DNA from: Actinophytocola sp035634895 | Lineage (GTDB): Bacteria; Actinomycetota; Actinomycetes; Mycobacteriales; Pseudonocardiaceae | DNA: 64,000 nucleotides | Direction: 5' to 3' | Assembly (NCBI RefSeq): GCF_035634895.1 | Contig: NZ_DASQCC010000173.1 | Span: 1-64,000 of the forward strand | The notes under the pieces: model-generated | Seen by the model: only the letters and a program-made list of their open reading frames with translations | Databases searched by the model: none | What the model was told of the DNA's origin: nothing | In this document: positions 25,328 through 34,310 of the stretch, piece after piece | How positions within the stretch are numbered: the first letter of the stretch is position 1 | How the letters are laid out: each line of letters opens with the position of its first letter | Position numbers and translations under genes: made by a program

Positions 25328-26112
25328 GCCGCGAGCCTCCTCGTGAAGGTCCGCACGCCGAACCACGTGCCGGCGACGAGCATCGCCAGCAGGAACGCCA
25401 GGTGCCCGATCGTCGCGAGCGGCGACAGGTCGCCGAACGCCGCGCCGCGGGACAGTTCCGTGCCGTGCCACAGGGGGGTTGCCCAGGTGAGGGGACGCAG
25501 CCACGCCGGCAGTCGCGTGATCGGGAAGAACGTGCCGGCGAACAGGGTCATCGGCACGACGACGAACCGGAAGAAAGCACTGAACCGCTGGCCCTCGCTC
25601 CGCAGCGTCGCGGAGTACGCCGCGACGGGCGCGGAGAACGCGAGGCCGGCGAGCACGGAGGCCAGCAGGGACGAGAGCACGCCGACGCTTGTCAGCGTGC
25701 CGAGCAGGCCGGCGACCGCCAGGTAGGCGCCGCCGGCCACGCCGAGCCGCAACGCCACCCACATCAGGTGGCCGCCGAAGATCTGACCGGGTGTGATGGG
25801 TGAGGCGGCGATGCCGAGGTAGGTCTGCTGCCACTTGAACGCGGACAGGATCGGGTACGTCGACTCGAAGGCCGCGATCTGCACGGCGGTGGCGACGAGC
25901 AGGGCCGGGGCCAGGTACACGACGTACCGCAGTCCGCCGGTCGCCTCGGTGGGCCGGATCTGCGAGCCGAGGCCGAAGCCCAGTGCCAGCAGAAACAGCA
26001 CCGGCTGGACGACGCTGGACACGAAGGTGGCACGCCAGTTGCGCCGGTACCAGGTCCACATTCCCTCGACGACGATCAGTGCCGCGTGCACGGGGTTGAC
26101 CACGCGTGCCAT
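25324..26112 (-). CDS. ABC-2 type transporter permease (first)
   Basis: 262 residues, six predicted membrane segments; FKWQQTYLGIAASPITPGQIFGG marks the ABC-2 family. ATG at 26112 chosen; the longer frame upstream is of poor coding quality. The two permeases are related (both have TFFP and LPLYH/TPLWHGTEL blocks) and probably form a heterodimer with the ATPase, which is separated from them by an opposite-strand gene. Confidence 0.82.
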   Translation of the reverse strand: MARVVNPVHAALIVVEGMWTWYRRNWRATFVSSVVQPVLFLLALGFGLGSQIRPTEATGGLRYVVYLAPALLVATAVQIAAFESTYPILSAFKWQQTYLGIAASPITPGQIFGGHLMWVALRLGVAGGAYLAVAGLLGTLTSVGVLSSLLASVLAGLAFSAPVAAYSATLRSEGQRFSAFFRFVVVPMTLFAGTFFPITRLPAWLRPLTWATPLWHGTELSRGAAFGDLSPLATIGHLAFLLAMLVAGTWFGVRTFTRRLAA

Positions 26113-26297
26113 TTCGCACCCCACAGCCAAGTGACGCCTCGGATGGAAAACACAGTCCGTGGCGGCAAGCTTCACTCGTTCGCAGGGCTGCGTTTTTCCT
26201 TGAAATAAGGCAATATTCTCTGTTGGTTTCGCCATGGACGAAAGGCCACGACAAGGTGGTGCTACGCGCAGGCCCTTCCCGCCACGACACGGTGGCG

Positions 26298-27023
26298 ATG
26301 GGGTTTCTTTCCGTGGCGGCCGATCTCATGGACGCTTACCTCCAAGCGGAGCCGATCGGCGCTGACCAGGCGGTTCGACTGGGGCACATCACGTTTCCGA
26401 CGGCGCTGGACTGGCTGCGTACCGACGACGTGATCCGGCTGGCCCCGAAGTGGTCGTCGGGTGAGGCGGCGCGGCGGCGGGCGTTCTTCAACCGGTGGGA
26501 GACGCGGACCGACTTCCTCGCGGACGCCGTGGTGTTCGCGATGCTCCGCGCGCAGCCGGCGCGGCCGGAGATCCCGTCGCCCCGGCACAGCCAGGAAACG
26601 ACGATGTCACAGCACATCGCGGACGTCACGGAGGAGCTGCTGACGAGCCTGGTGCAGTATCCGCGGAGCTATCTCGTGCTGCACCTCGGTCCGCTGCTTC
26701 CCCGGCACCCCGAGCTGGCGAAGGCGATGACGCCCGGCGCGCGGGAGACGACGCGGGCATGGCTTCGGCTGTACCAGACTCTCGCGGCACAGCACGACTT
26801 CGTGTTGCGTCCGGAGTGGACGTTCAAGCGCCTGTCGTCGGTGCTGCAGGCCATGCTCGACGGTTTCGTGCTGCGGTACCGGGTGCGGCCGGGCGGGCAT
26901 CCCCGGCACAGCTGGAAAGAGGCGAACATCTTCGCGGACGCGGTCATCGCGTTGCTGCTCGGCGCGGTTGACTGGGACCTGAGTGGACAGTCGGGCCGGG
27001 CGGCACTGGACCAGCTGACGTGA
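26298..27023 (+). CDS. Putative regulator, TetR-like fold
   Basis: About 241 residues, all-helical by composition, with two similar halves: RTDFLADAVVFAMLR and WKEANIFADAVIALLLGAV. This resembles atypical TetR-like proteins, but I cannot point to a clear helix-turn-helix. ATG at 26298 (alternative GTG 26292). It lies inside the exporter locus on the other strand: divergent from the permeases and ending 5 bases from the ATPase stop. That position suggests local regulation. Function is inferred from context only. Confidence 0.45.
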   Translation: MGFLSVAADLMDAYLQAEPIGADQAVRLGHITFPTALDWLRTDDVIRLAPKWSSGEAARRRAFFNRWETRTDFLADAVVFAMLRAQPARPEIPSPRHSQETTMSQHIADVTEELLTSLVQYPRSYLVLHLGPLLPRHPELAKAMTPGARETTRAWLRLYQTLAAQHDFVLRPEWTFKRLSSVLQAMLDGFVLRYRVRPGGHPRHSWKEANIFADAVIALLLGAVDWDLSGQSGRAALDQLT

Positions 27024-27028
27024 ACGCC

Positions 27029-27952
27029 TCAGTCCACGAGACCGCGGCCGGTGAGGCGTAGGAAGACGTCCTCCAGGGTGCTGCGGCGGACGAGGCTCTT
27101 CACGGGCCGCACGCCGCGGGTGTGGACGGCGCCGAGGACCGCCTCGCCGTCCGTGGTGTACAGGAGTAGGCGGTCGGGCAGGGCTTCTATGCGGTCGGTC
27201 AGGTCCCTGAGCCGGTCCTCCACCGCCGTGGTGTCCTCGTCGGGACGGAAGCGCAGCTCGACGACCTCCTTGGTGCTGTACCGGCCGATCAGTTCGGCCG
27301 GGCTGCCCTCGGCGGCGATGCGGCCGGCGTCCATCACGACCACGCGGTCGCACAGCTGCTCGGCCTCGTCCATGTAGTGGCTCGTGATGATGAGCGTGAC
27401 GCCGCTGTGCTTCAGCCGCACCAGCCGGTCCCACAGCAGGTGCCGGGCCTGGGGGTCCAGGCCGGTGGTCGGCTCGTCGAGCAGGAGCAGTTCGGGGTCG
27501 TTGATCAGCGAGCGGGCGATCGTGAGGCGTCGTTTCATGCCGCCGGACAGCCGGTCGACCTCGTCGTCCGCACGCTCGGTCAGCTGGGCGAAGGCCAGCA
27601 GCTCCACCGCCTTGGCGCGCACGTGTGCCTTCGACAGGCCGAAGTACCGGCCGTACACGTGCAGGTTCTGCCGGACGGTCAGCTCGGTGTCCAGGTTGTC
27701 CTGCTGCGGCACGACCCCCAGCCGCGCACGGATGCGCGGGCCGTCGCGGTCCGGGTCCATGTCGAGCACCCGCAGGTCACCGCCGGTCCTCGGGGACACG
27801 CAGCCGATCATGCGCATGGTCGAGGACTTGCCGGCGCCGTTGGGGCCCAGGAAGCCGAACGCCTCGCCGCGCCGGACGTCCACGTCGATCCCGTCCACGG
27901 CGGTCAGCCGACCGAACCGCTTGACCAGCCCCCGCGCCATGACCATCGCCAC
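27029..27952 (-). CDS. ABC transporter ATP-binding protein, DrrA-type
   Basis: 307 residues. Walker A GPNGAGKSS, Q-loop VVPQQDNLD, signature LSGGMKRRL, Walker B LLLLDEPTTGLDP, H-loop TSHYMDEAEQL, plus a C-terminal extension typical of DrrA/NodI exporters. Starts with GTG 27952 or the nearby ATG 27946. Energises the two ABC-2 permeases. The orientation is the same as the permeases, but an opposite-strand gene lies between, so they need separate promoters or a transcript that reads through. Confidence 0.9.
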   Translation of the reverse strand: MAMVMARGLVKRFGRLTAVDGIDVDVRRGEAFGFLGPNGAGKSSTMRMIGCVSPRTGGDLRVLDMDPDRDGPRIRARLGVVPQQDNLDTELTVRQNLHVYGRYFGLSKAHVRAKAVELLAFAQLTERADDEVDRLSGGMKRRLTIARSLINDPELLLLDEPTTGLDPQARHLLWDRLVRLKHSGVTLIITSHYMDEAEQLCDRVVVMDAGRIAAEGSPAELIGRYSTKEVVELRFRPDEDTTAVEDRLRDLTDRIEALPDRLLLYTTDGEAVLGAVHTRGVRPVKSLVRRSTLEDVFLRLTGRGLVD

Positions 27953-28023
27953 ATCACGGAGCGTAACGCCAGGTGCCGAGTGTTCGCTGTCAGTCCTCGC
28001 GGCCGAACCGGCTCCTGAACCGG

Positions 28024-28057
28024 TCGAGGGCTTGGTCGGATCCGACCAAGCCCTCGA
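28024..28057. terminator. 34-bp perfect palindrome after ndk
   Basis: TCGAGGGCTTGGTCGGA followed directly by its exact complement TCCGACCAAGCCCTCGA, centred at 28040/28041. It is 15 bases beyond the ndk stop in the direction of transcription. Most likely the ndk terminator; it has no T-tract. Confidence 0.65.
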
Positions 28058-28071
28058 ACTGCGGTGGTCGT

Positions 28072-28479
28072 TCAGAGACCGGGGAACCAGAGGTCGATCT
28101 CGCGCTTGGCGGACTCCGGGGAGTCGGAGCCGTGCACGATGTTGTACTGGACCTCCAGCGCGAAGTCACCGCGGATGCTGCCGTTCTCGGCCTGCACCGG
28201 GTTGGTGGCGCCGGCGAGCTGGCGGAACGCGGCGATCGCGTTGTCGCCCTCGATGACCGCGGCCACCAGCGGGCCGGAGGTGATGAACTCGAGCAGCGAC
28301 TCGAAGAACGGCTTGCTGGCGTGCTCGGCGTAGTGCTGCTGCGCCACACTCCGCTCGACGTTGCGCAGCTCCAGCGCGGCCAGCGTCAGGCCCTTGCGCT
28401 CGATGCGGGAGATGATCTCGCCGACCAGCCCACGGCTGACGCCGTCCGGCTTGACCAGGACCAGGGTGCGCTCGCTCAC
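28072..28479 (-). CDS. ndk: Nucleoside diphosphate kinase
   Basis: 135 residues. Transfers the gamma phosphate between nucleoside triphosphates and diphosphates through a phosphohistidine, here in NIVHGSDSPESA. N-terminal TLVLVKPDGVSRG is canonical. GTG start at 28479. Downstream of the DUF4233 gene, as in M. tuberculosis (Rv2445c-Rv2446c). Confidence 0.97.
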   Translation of the reverse strand: MSERTLVLVKPDGVSRGLVGEIISRIERKGLTLAALELRNVERSVAQQHYAEHASKPFFESLLEFITSGPLVAAVIEGDNAIAAFRQLAGATNPVQAENGSIRGDFALEVQYNIVHGSDSPESAKREIDLWFPGL

Positions 28480-28533
28480 GACTACAGGTACTCCTTCTTG
28501 GGGGAACTTCCTCGCGCGGAAAGGGTAACGGGG

Positions 28534-28914
28534 TCACTCCGCCTGCTGGCTCGGCAGCCTGCCCTCGGCCATCCGCCTGGCCACGTCGTGGCGCATCCAC
28601 AGCAGCACCGCCCACACCAGGCCGAAGACCAGGCCCAGCACGCCCAGCGCCACGACCGCGAACCAGCACGCGACCAGCACGACCTGCAGGCCCGCCGCCA
28701 CCCACCTGCCCCACGGCCGCTTCAGGAAAGCACACGTCACCAACAGCAGCAGCGCCAGCACGCCGACCAGCACGCCCTGCCACGTGGCCAGCCCACCGCC
28801 CAGCTTGGCCACCACCGGCAGCGCCAGCAGGACGACGATCACCTCGAGCACCAGCGCCGCCGACATCACGCCGACGAACGACCGCATCGGGTCGGGCCTC
28901 GACGGGCCGCTCAC
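28534..28914 (-). CDS. DUF4233 membrane protein
   Basis: 126 residues with four hydrophobic segments (for example SAALVLEVIVVLLALPVVAK and QGVLVGVLALLLLVTCAF). Position between folC and ndk matches the small membrane protein Rv2446c. Function unknown. GTG at 28914 overlaps the folC stop as GTGA, suggesting coupled translation. Confidence 0.85.
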   Translation of the reverse strand: MSGPSRPDPMRSFVGVMSAALVLEVIVVLLALPVVAKLGGGLATWQGVLVGVLALLLLVTCAFLKRPWGRWVAAGLQVVLVACWFAVVALGVLGLVFGLVWAVLLWMRHDVARRMAEGRLPSQQAE

Positions 28915-30260
28915 GCCGGTTCCCTGCCCAGCAACGCGCGTGCCTCGCCCGCGGTCACCACCGAGCCCGTCACGACGACACCGACTCCGGACAGCGGCTC
29001 CCCCGCGTCCTCCTCCGCCAGCGCGAGGGCCCGGTCCACGGCGTCGTCCAGCCGGGGCTGGACCTCGACCCGTTCCGAGCCGAAGATCTCCGTCGCGATC
29101 TCACCCAGCTCCTCCGCCGGCATCGCGCGTTCCGACGAGTTGGTCGTCAGGACCACCTCGTGCAGGACCGGCTCCAGTGCGGCCAGGATCCCCCGCACGT
29201 CCTTGTCCTGCATCACACTCACCACGCCGACCAGGTTGCGGAAGCCGAAGTCCGCGTCCAGCGCGTCCGCGAGCGCCTGCGCGCCATGGGGGTTGTGCGC
29301 GGCGTCCACGAAGACCGTCGGGGCGGACCGCACCCGCTCCAGCCGGCCGGGCACCACCACCGACGCGAAGCCCTCGCGGATCGCCTCGGCGTCCAGCATC
29401 CGCTGCGCGCCGGCGCCGAAGAACGCCTCCACCGCCGCCAGCGCCAGCGCCGCGTTGGCCGCCTGGTGCGCACCGTGCAGCGGCAGGAAGATGTCCTCGT
29501 ACGCGCCGCCGAGCCCCTGCAGCTTGAGGACCTGACCGCCGACCGCCACGTCCCGGCGCAGGACCCCGAACTCCAGGCCCGCCCGCGCGACCGTCGCGTC
29601 GACCTCGACCGTGCGGCGCAGCAGCACCTCCATCACCTCGGGCCGCTGCTCGGCCAGCAGTGCGATCGAGCCCTGCTTGATGATCCCGGCCTTCTCGCCG
29701 GCGATCCCGGCGAGGTCGGCACCGAGGTACTCCACGTGGTCGACGGCGATCGGCGTCACCACGGCGACCTTCGCGTCCGCGACGTTCGTCGCGTCCCAGC
29801 TGCCGCCCAGGCCGACCTCCAGCACCGCGGCGTCGACCGGCGCGTCCGCGAACGCCGCGAACGCCATGCCGGTCAGCACCTCGAACTTGCTCATCCGCAC
29901 CTCGGCGCCGCGGTCGATCATCTCGACGTACGGCTCGACGTCGCGGTAGACCTCGACGTACCGCTCAGGCGCGATCGGGGCCCCGTCGATGGCGATCCGC
30001 TCGGTCACCACCTGCAGGTGCGGGCTGGTGTACCGGCCGACCCGCAGCCCGATCCTGGTCAGCAGCGCGTCGATCATGCGCGTGACCGACGTCTTCCCGT
30101 TGGTGCCGGCCACGTGCAGGATCGGGTAGGTCCTGTGCGGGTCGCCGAGCAGGTCCACCAGCGCGCCGATCCGCCGCAGGGTCGGCTCGATCTTCGTCTC
30201 CGGCCAGCGGGTGTTCAGCTCCGTCTCGACCTGGCGAAGATCGTCGAGGGCCTCAGTCAC
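28911..30260 (-). CDS. folC: Folylpolyglutamate synthase / dihydrofolate synthase
   Basis: 449 residues. Adds glutamate to folates (and possibly to dihydropteroate). Mur-ligase fold: P-loop ILHVAGTNGKTSVTRM, RYTSPHL, and AAHNPHGAQAL in the C-terminal domain. GTG at 30260; the first 8 bases overlap the end of valS. Order valS-folC-DUF4233-ndk is conserved in actinobacteria. Confidence 0.94.
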   Translation of the reverse strand: MTEALDDLRQVETELNTRWPETKIEPTLRRIGALVDLLGDPHRTYPILHVAGTNGKTSVTRMIDALLTRIGLRVGRYTSPHLQVVTERIAIDGAPIAPERYVEVYRDVEPYVEMIDRGAEVRMSKFEVLTGMAFAAFADAPVDAAVLEVGLGGSWDATNVADAKVAVVTPIAVDHVEYLGADLAGIAGEKAGIIKQGSIALLAEQRPEVMEVLLRRTVEVDATVARAGLEFGVLRRDVAVGGQVLKLQGLGGAYEDIFLPLHGAHQAANAALALAAVEAFFGAGAQRMLDAEAIREGFASVVVPGRLERVRSAPTVFVDAAHNPHGAQALADALDADFGFRNLVGVVSVMQDKDVRGILAALEPVLHEVVLTTNSSERAMPAEELGEIATEIFGSERVEVQPRLDDAVDRALALAEEDAGEPLSGVGVVVTGSVVTAGEARALLGREPA

Positions 30261-32889
30261 CGAACGACCCCAGCCGTTTGGTGATCCGTTCGATCTCGGC
30301 CGCCGCGGCGTCGCGCCGCGCCCGGATCTTCGCGACCACCTCCTCGGGCGCCTTGCCCATGAAGTTCGGGTTGGACAGCTTCGCCTCGGTGCCGGCCAGC
30401 TCCTTCCGGGCCACGGCGAGGTCCTTCTCGAGCCGCTTGCGTTCGGCCGCGAGGTCGACCGTGCCGGACAGGTCCAGCTCGACGTGCACGTGTCCGCCCG
30501 GCAACGCGACCTCGATCGACGCGCTGGGCGTGAACGACTCGCCCGGCGCCTCGAGCCGCGCCAGCGACGAGACCGCCTGTGACAGCGCCGAAAGACCTGC
30601 CTCGTCCACACCGGACAGCCGGGCCTTGACCCGCTGGCCCGGCTTGACGCCCTGGTCGCTGCGGAACCGCCGGACCTCGGTGACCAGCTTCTGGACGCCC
30701 GCGATCCGCCGCGCGGCCGCCCCGTCGGCGGCCTCGCCAGAAACCGTCGGCCACGAGGCGACCACCAGCGACTCGCCGCCGGTCAGCGTCGTCCACAGGC
30801 GTTCGGTGACGAACGGGATCAGCGGGTGCAGCAACCGGAGCACGGTGTCGAGGACGTGTCCCAGCACCGCTCGTGTGTCGTCCGCACGGCTGCCGCCCTC
30901 GGCGATCTGGACCTTCGCGAGCTCGAGGTACCAGTCGCACAGCTCGTCCCACGTGAAGTGGTAGAGCGCGTCGGACAGCTTCGCGAACTGGTAGTCCTCG
31001 TACAGCTCGTCCACCTCGGCCACGACGGCGTCGGTGAGGTCGAGGATCCACCGGTCCGCGTCGGTCAGCGTGTCCCGCGCGGGCACCGGCCGGGCCACCG
31101 TGGCGCCGTTCATCAACGCGAACCGCGTGGCGTTCCACAGCTTGTTGCCGAAGTTGCGCGAGCCGGCGGCCCACTCCTCGGAGATCGCCATGTCCGCGCC
31201 CGGGTTCGCGCCGCGGACCAGCGTGAACCGGGTGGCGTCCGCGCCGAAGCGGTCCAGCCAGTCGAGCGGGTCGATGACGTTGCCGCGCGTCTTCGACATC
31301 TTCTTGCCGCTGGCGTCGCGGATGAGCCCGTGCAGGAACACGTGGTCGAACGGCTGGACGCCGTCCATCGCGTACAGGCCGAACATCATCATCCTGGTGA
31401 CCCAGAAGAACAGGATGTCGTAGCCGGTGACCAGGACGCTGTTCGGATAGAACGTGCGCAGGTGCGGGGTCTCGTCCGGCCAGCCGAGCGTCGAGAACGG
31501 CCACAGCGCGGACGAGAACCACGTGTCGAGCACGTCGGGGTCCTGCGTCCAGCCATCGCCCTGTGGCGGTTCCTCGTCCGGCCCCACGCACACGACCTTG
31601 TCGTCCGGCCCGTACCAGACCGGGATGCGGTGGCCCCACCACAGCTGGCGCGAGATGCACCAGTCGTGCATGTTGTCCACCCAGTCGAAGTAGCGCTTGG
31701 CCAGCTCCGGCGGGTGGATGGTGGTCCGACCATCACGGACGGCGTCGCCCGCGGCCCTGGCGAGCGGCTCGACCTTGACGAACCACTGCAGCGACAGCCG
31801 CGGCTCGACCACCGTGTCGCACCGGGAGCAGTGGCCGACCGAGTGGACGTACGGCCGCTTCTCCGCGACGATCCGGCCCTGATCACGAAGTGCCGCGACG
31901 ACCGCGGGCCGCGCCTCGAACCGGTCGAGGCCCTCGAACGGCCCCTTCACGATGATGTTCGCGCGCTCGTCCATGATCGTGATCGCCGGCAGCTGGTGGC
32001 GCCGGCCGATCTCGAAGTCGTTCGGGTCGTGCGCCGGCGTGACCTTCACCGCACCGGTGCCGAACGACGGGTCGACGTGCTCGTCGGCCACGATCGGGAT
32101 CATCCGGCCGGTGAGCGGCAGCTCCACCTCGGTGCCGACCAGGTGCTGGTAGCGATCGTCGTCGGGGTGGACGGCGACCGCGGTGTCACCCAGCATCGTC
32201 TCGGCGCGTGTGGTGGCCACCACAATGGAACGGTCGGCGTCATCGAGAGAGCCGTAGCGGATGGAGATCAGCTCGCCCTCGTCGTCCGAGTGCTCGACCT
32301 CGATGTCGGACAGCGCCGTCAGGCAGCGCGGGCACCAGTTGATGATCCGCTCGGCCCGGTAGATCAGGCCGTCCTCGTACAGCTTCTTGAAGATCGTCTG
32401 GACCGCCTTGGACAGTCCCTCGTCCATCGTGAACCGGTCGCGGGACCAGTCGACACCGTCCCCGAGCCTGCGCATCTGGCCGAGGATCTTGCCGCCGTAC
32501 TCCGCCTTCCACGCCCAGACCCGCTCGACGAACGCCTCCCGGCCCAGGTCGTGGCGGTTCTTGCCCTCCCCGGCCAGCTGGCGCTCGACCGCGTTCTGGG
32601 TCGCGATGCCGGCGTGGTCCATGCCCGGCTGCCACAGCGTCTCGTAGCCCTGCATGCGGCGACGGCGGGTCAGCGCGTCCATGATGCTGTGCTCCAGCGC
32701 GTGACCCATGTGGAGGCTGCCCGTCACGTTCGGCGGCGGCAGCACGATGCAGAACCCGGGACGATCGCTCGCCGGGTCCGGGGCGAAGTAGCCCGCGTCC
32801 ACCCACCGCTGGTACAGCTCCGCCTCTACCGAGGCCGGCTCCCAGACCGGCGGGAGGTCTCTGGGCTGGGGCGATGAGTTGGTCGTCAC
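30253..32889 (-). CDS. valS: Valyl-tRNA synthetase
   Basis: 878 residues. Class I signature: HMGH of the HIGH motif in PPPNVTGSLHMGHALEHS, the CP1 editing domain (about residues 200-390), and GKKMSKTRGNVIDP (KMSKS loop). The C-terminal coiled-coil arm (ERKRLEKDLAVARKELAGTE) is present. GTG at 32889 chosen because the sequence VTTNSSPQPRDLPPVWEP begins the recognisable family; upstream residues are poor. Confidence 0.96.
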   Translation of the reverse strand: MTTNSSPQPRDLPPVWEPASVEAELYQRWVDAGYFAPDPASDRPGFCIVLPPPNVTGSLHMGHALEHSIMDALTRRRRMQGYETLWQPGMDHAGIATQNAVERQLAGEGKNRHDLGREAFVERVWAWKAEYGGKILGQMRRLGDGVDWSRDRFTMDEGLSKAVQTIFKKLYEDGLIYRAERIINWCPRCLTALSDIEVEHSDDEGELISIRYGSLDDADRSIVVATTRAETMLGDTAVAVHPDDDRYQHLVGTEVELPLTGRMIPIVADEHVDPSFGTGAVKVTPAHDPNDFEIGRRHQLPAITIMDERANIIVKGPFEGLDRFEARPAVVAALRDQGRIVAEKRPYVHSVGHCSRCDTVVEPRLSLQWFVKVEPLARAAGDAVRDGRTTIHPPELAKRYFDWVDNMHDWCISRQLWWGHRIPVWYGPDDKVVCVGPDEEPPQGDGWTQDPDVLDTWFSSALWPFSTLGWPDETPHLRTFYPNSVLVTGYDILFFWVTRMMMFGLYAMDGVQPFDHVFLHGLIRDASGKKMSKTRGNVIDPLDWLDRFGADATRFTLVRGANPGADMAISEEWAAGSRNFGNKLWNATRFALMNGATVARPVPARDTLTDADRWILDLTDAVVAEVDELYEDYQFAKLSDALYHFTWDELCDWYLELAKVQIAEGGSRADDTRAVLGHVLDTVLRLLHPLIPFVTERLWTTLTGGESLVVASWPTVSGEAADGAAARRIAGVQKLVTEVRRFRSDQGVKPGQRVKARLSGVDEAGLSALSQAVSSLARLEAPGESFTPSASIEVALPGGHVHVELDLSGTVDLAAERKRLEKDLAVARKELAGTEAKLSNPNFMGKAPEEVVAKIRARRDAAAAEIERITKRLGSFGD

Positions 32890-33031
32890 GTCGAAAGAGT
32901 TTACGAACCGTGCCCGGCCGCCCGCATTCGAGTTCCGCACAGCGCCATTTGTTAACGCGGGGGTCGGCGCAATCGATGTGCTGAGCACCGGAAGGTTGTT
33001 GTTTTACCTGGTTGGGTCAGGGTGGGAGCAG

Positions 33032-34006
33032 TTGAAGGCTCGGCAGCGTGACACCGCTCCAGCGGTCCCCGAGACCGACTGGGCGGGCACTGTGGCGCGC
33101 GCGGCCACCGAGGACGTGCGCGAGATGCTGCGTGCCGAACGCAGGCGCCGCCGCGGCCGCTGGTTCGCCGGCGGTCTTGTGGTGCTCGCCGTCGGCGCGG
33201 TGGTGGCATTGCTCCTGCGGACCAGCGTCTTCGAGCCGGTCGCCGGTGACCAGGCCCAGGGCCGGGACGCCACGCGGGCCGGGGTCGACAGGGATGCCCC
33301 GTTCGACGCCGCCAGACCGTTCGCCGGCACGCCGGCCGAGAGCTGGGCGGACGGCGCGGCCGGGCTCGTCCTGCCCGAGGCGCGGGCCGTCGGCGAGTTC
33401 GACGCGGACGAGGTGGCCGCGACCACCCAGCTCGTGCGGAGCGTGCTGGTCGCGAGCCGGCTGGACCGCAAGCTGCTGGTGGACCACGACCCCACCGGCT
33501 ACCTGGGCTTCCTGGCGCCGGACGCGAAGCGGCAGCTGGAGCCGCTGTTCGCGGACGGGCGGGAGCCGGAGGTACAGGCGCTGGTGAGCCTCGTCGCGCC
33601 GGGCAGCACGCCGCTGCCGGTCGAGGCCAAGGTGTCCGGGACGATGTCGACGCGGCAGGGCAAGGCGGGCGAGCTGGTCGTGCACACGAACTACGTGTTC
33701 GCGTACGCCTTCGAGCCGCCGCCGAACCTGCGCCTCGCCGAGGCGATGAACACGGTCGTCGTGGTACGCGCGGACGTCGACTACATCTGGCGCGTCGGTG
33801 ACAAGTGGACGGTGAGCAGCCGCGGCCTCTGGTTCGACGCGGCGTCCGGGTTCGGCTACTCGATCGACTGTGACGCGTACCGCAAGGGCTTCCTCGCGCC
33901 GGTCACCACGGGACACTCCGTGACCAGGCGGCCGGGCGAGGCCGAGCCGGGCTCGTACTTCGACCCCCGCTCGCCACTGCCCCCCGCGGGCGGCTGCCGT
34001 CACTAG
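33032..34006 (+). CDS. Hypothetical single-pass membrane protein
   Basis: About 324 residues. A cytoplasmic N-terminus rich in Arg (AERRRRRGR), one membrane segment (WFAGGLVVLAVGAVVALLL) and a large exported domain with no motif I recognise, containing NYVFAYAFEPPPNL and DVDYIWRVGDKWTVSSRG. The start is uncertain: TTG at 33032 has GGTGGGAG just upstream; GTG at 33092 is another option. It is divergent from valS. Function unknown; the exported part resembles actinobacterial lipoprotein-like scaffold domains only in general character. Confidence 0.7.
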   Translation: MKARQRDTAPAVPETDWAGTVARAATEDVREMLRAERRRRRGRWFAGGLVVLAVGAVVALLLRTSVFEPVAGDQAQGRDATRAGVDRDAPFDAARPFAGTPAESWADGAAGLVLPEARAVGEFDADEVAATTQLVRSVLVASRLDRKLLVDHDPTGYLGFLAPDAKRQLEPLFADGREPEVQALVSLVAPGSTPLPVEAKVSGTMSTRQGKAGELVVHTNYVFAYAFEPPPNLRLAEAMNTVVVVRADVDYIWRVGDKWTVSSRGLWFDAASGFGYSIDCDAYRKGFLAPVTTGHSVTRRPGEAEPGSYFDPRSPLPPAGGCRH

Positions 34007-34052
34007 TAGCGTGTTCGGGCATGATTTCGTGTCCGTTCGCGTTGTGCTCGTC

Positions 34053-34310
34053 ATGACGCAGACTCCCGAGGCCCCCGAGACGCTGACCATGTACTCGACG
34101 ACCTGGTGCGGTTACTGCCGGCGGCTGAAGTCGCAGCTGGAGCGCGACGGCATCGAGTACACGGAGGTCGACATCGAGCGCACGCCCGGAGCGGCCGAGT
34201 TCGTGATGAGCGTGAACGGCGGCAACCAGACCGTGCCGACGGTGCACTTCCCCAACGGCAAGGCGCTCACGAACCCCACGCTCGCGCAGGTCAAGGCCGA
34301 GCTGAACTGA
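34053..34310 (+). CDS. mrx1: Mycoredoxin (glutaredoxin-like)
   Basis: 85 residues with the mycoredoxin active site TTWCGYCRRLK and the cis-Pro loop QTVPTVHF, ending NPTLAQVKAEL. The CGYC motif and NGGNxTVPTV match actinobacterial Mrx1, which reduces mycothiol mixed disulfides. ATG at 34053 (MTQTPEAP). Its last 20 bases overlap the 3' end of the convergent FAD oxidoreductase. Confidence 0.9.
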   Translation: MTQTPEAPETLTMYSTTWCGYCRRLKSQLERDGIEYTEVDIERTPGAAEFVMSVNGGNQTVPTVHFPNGKALTNPTLAQVKAELN

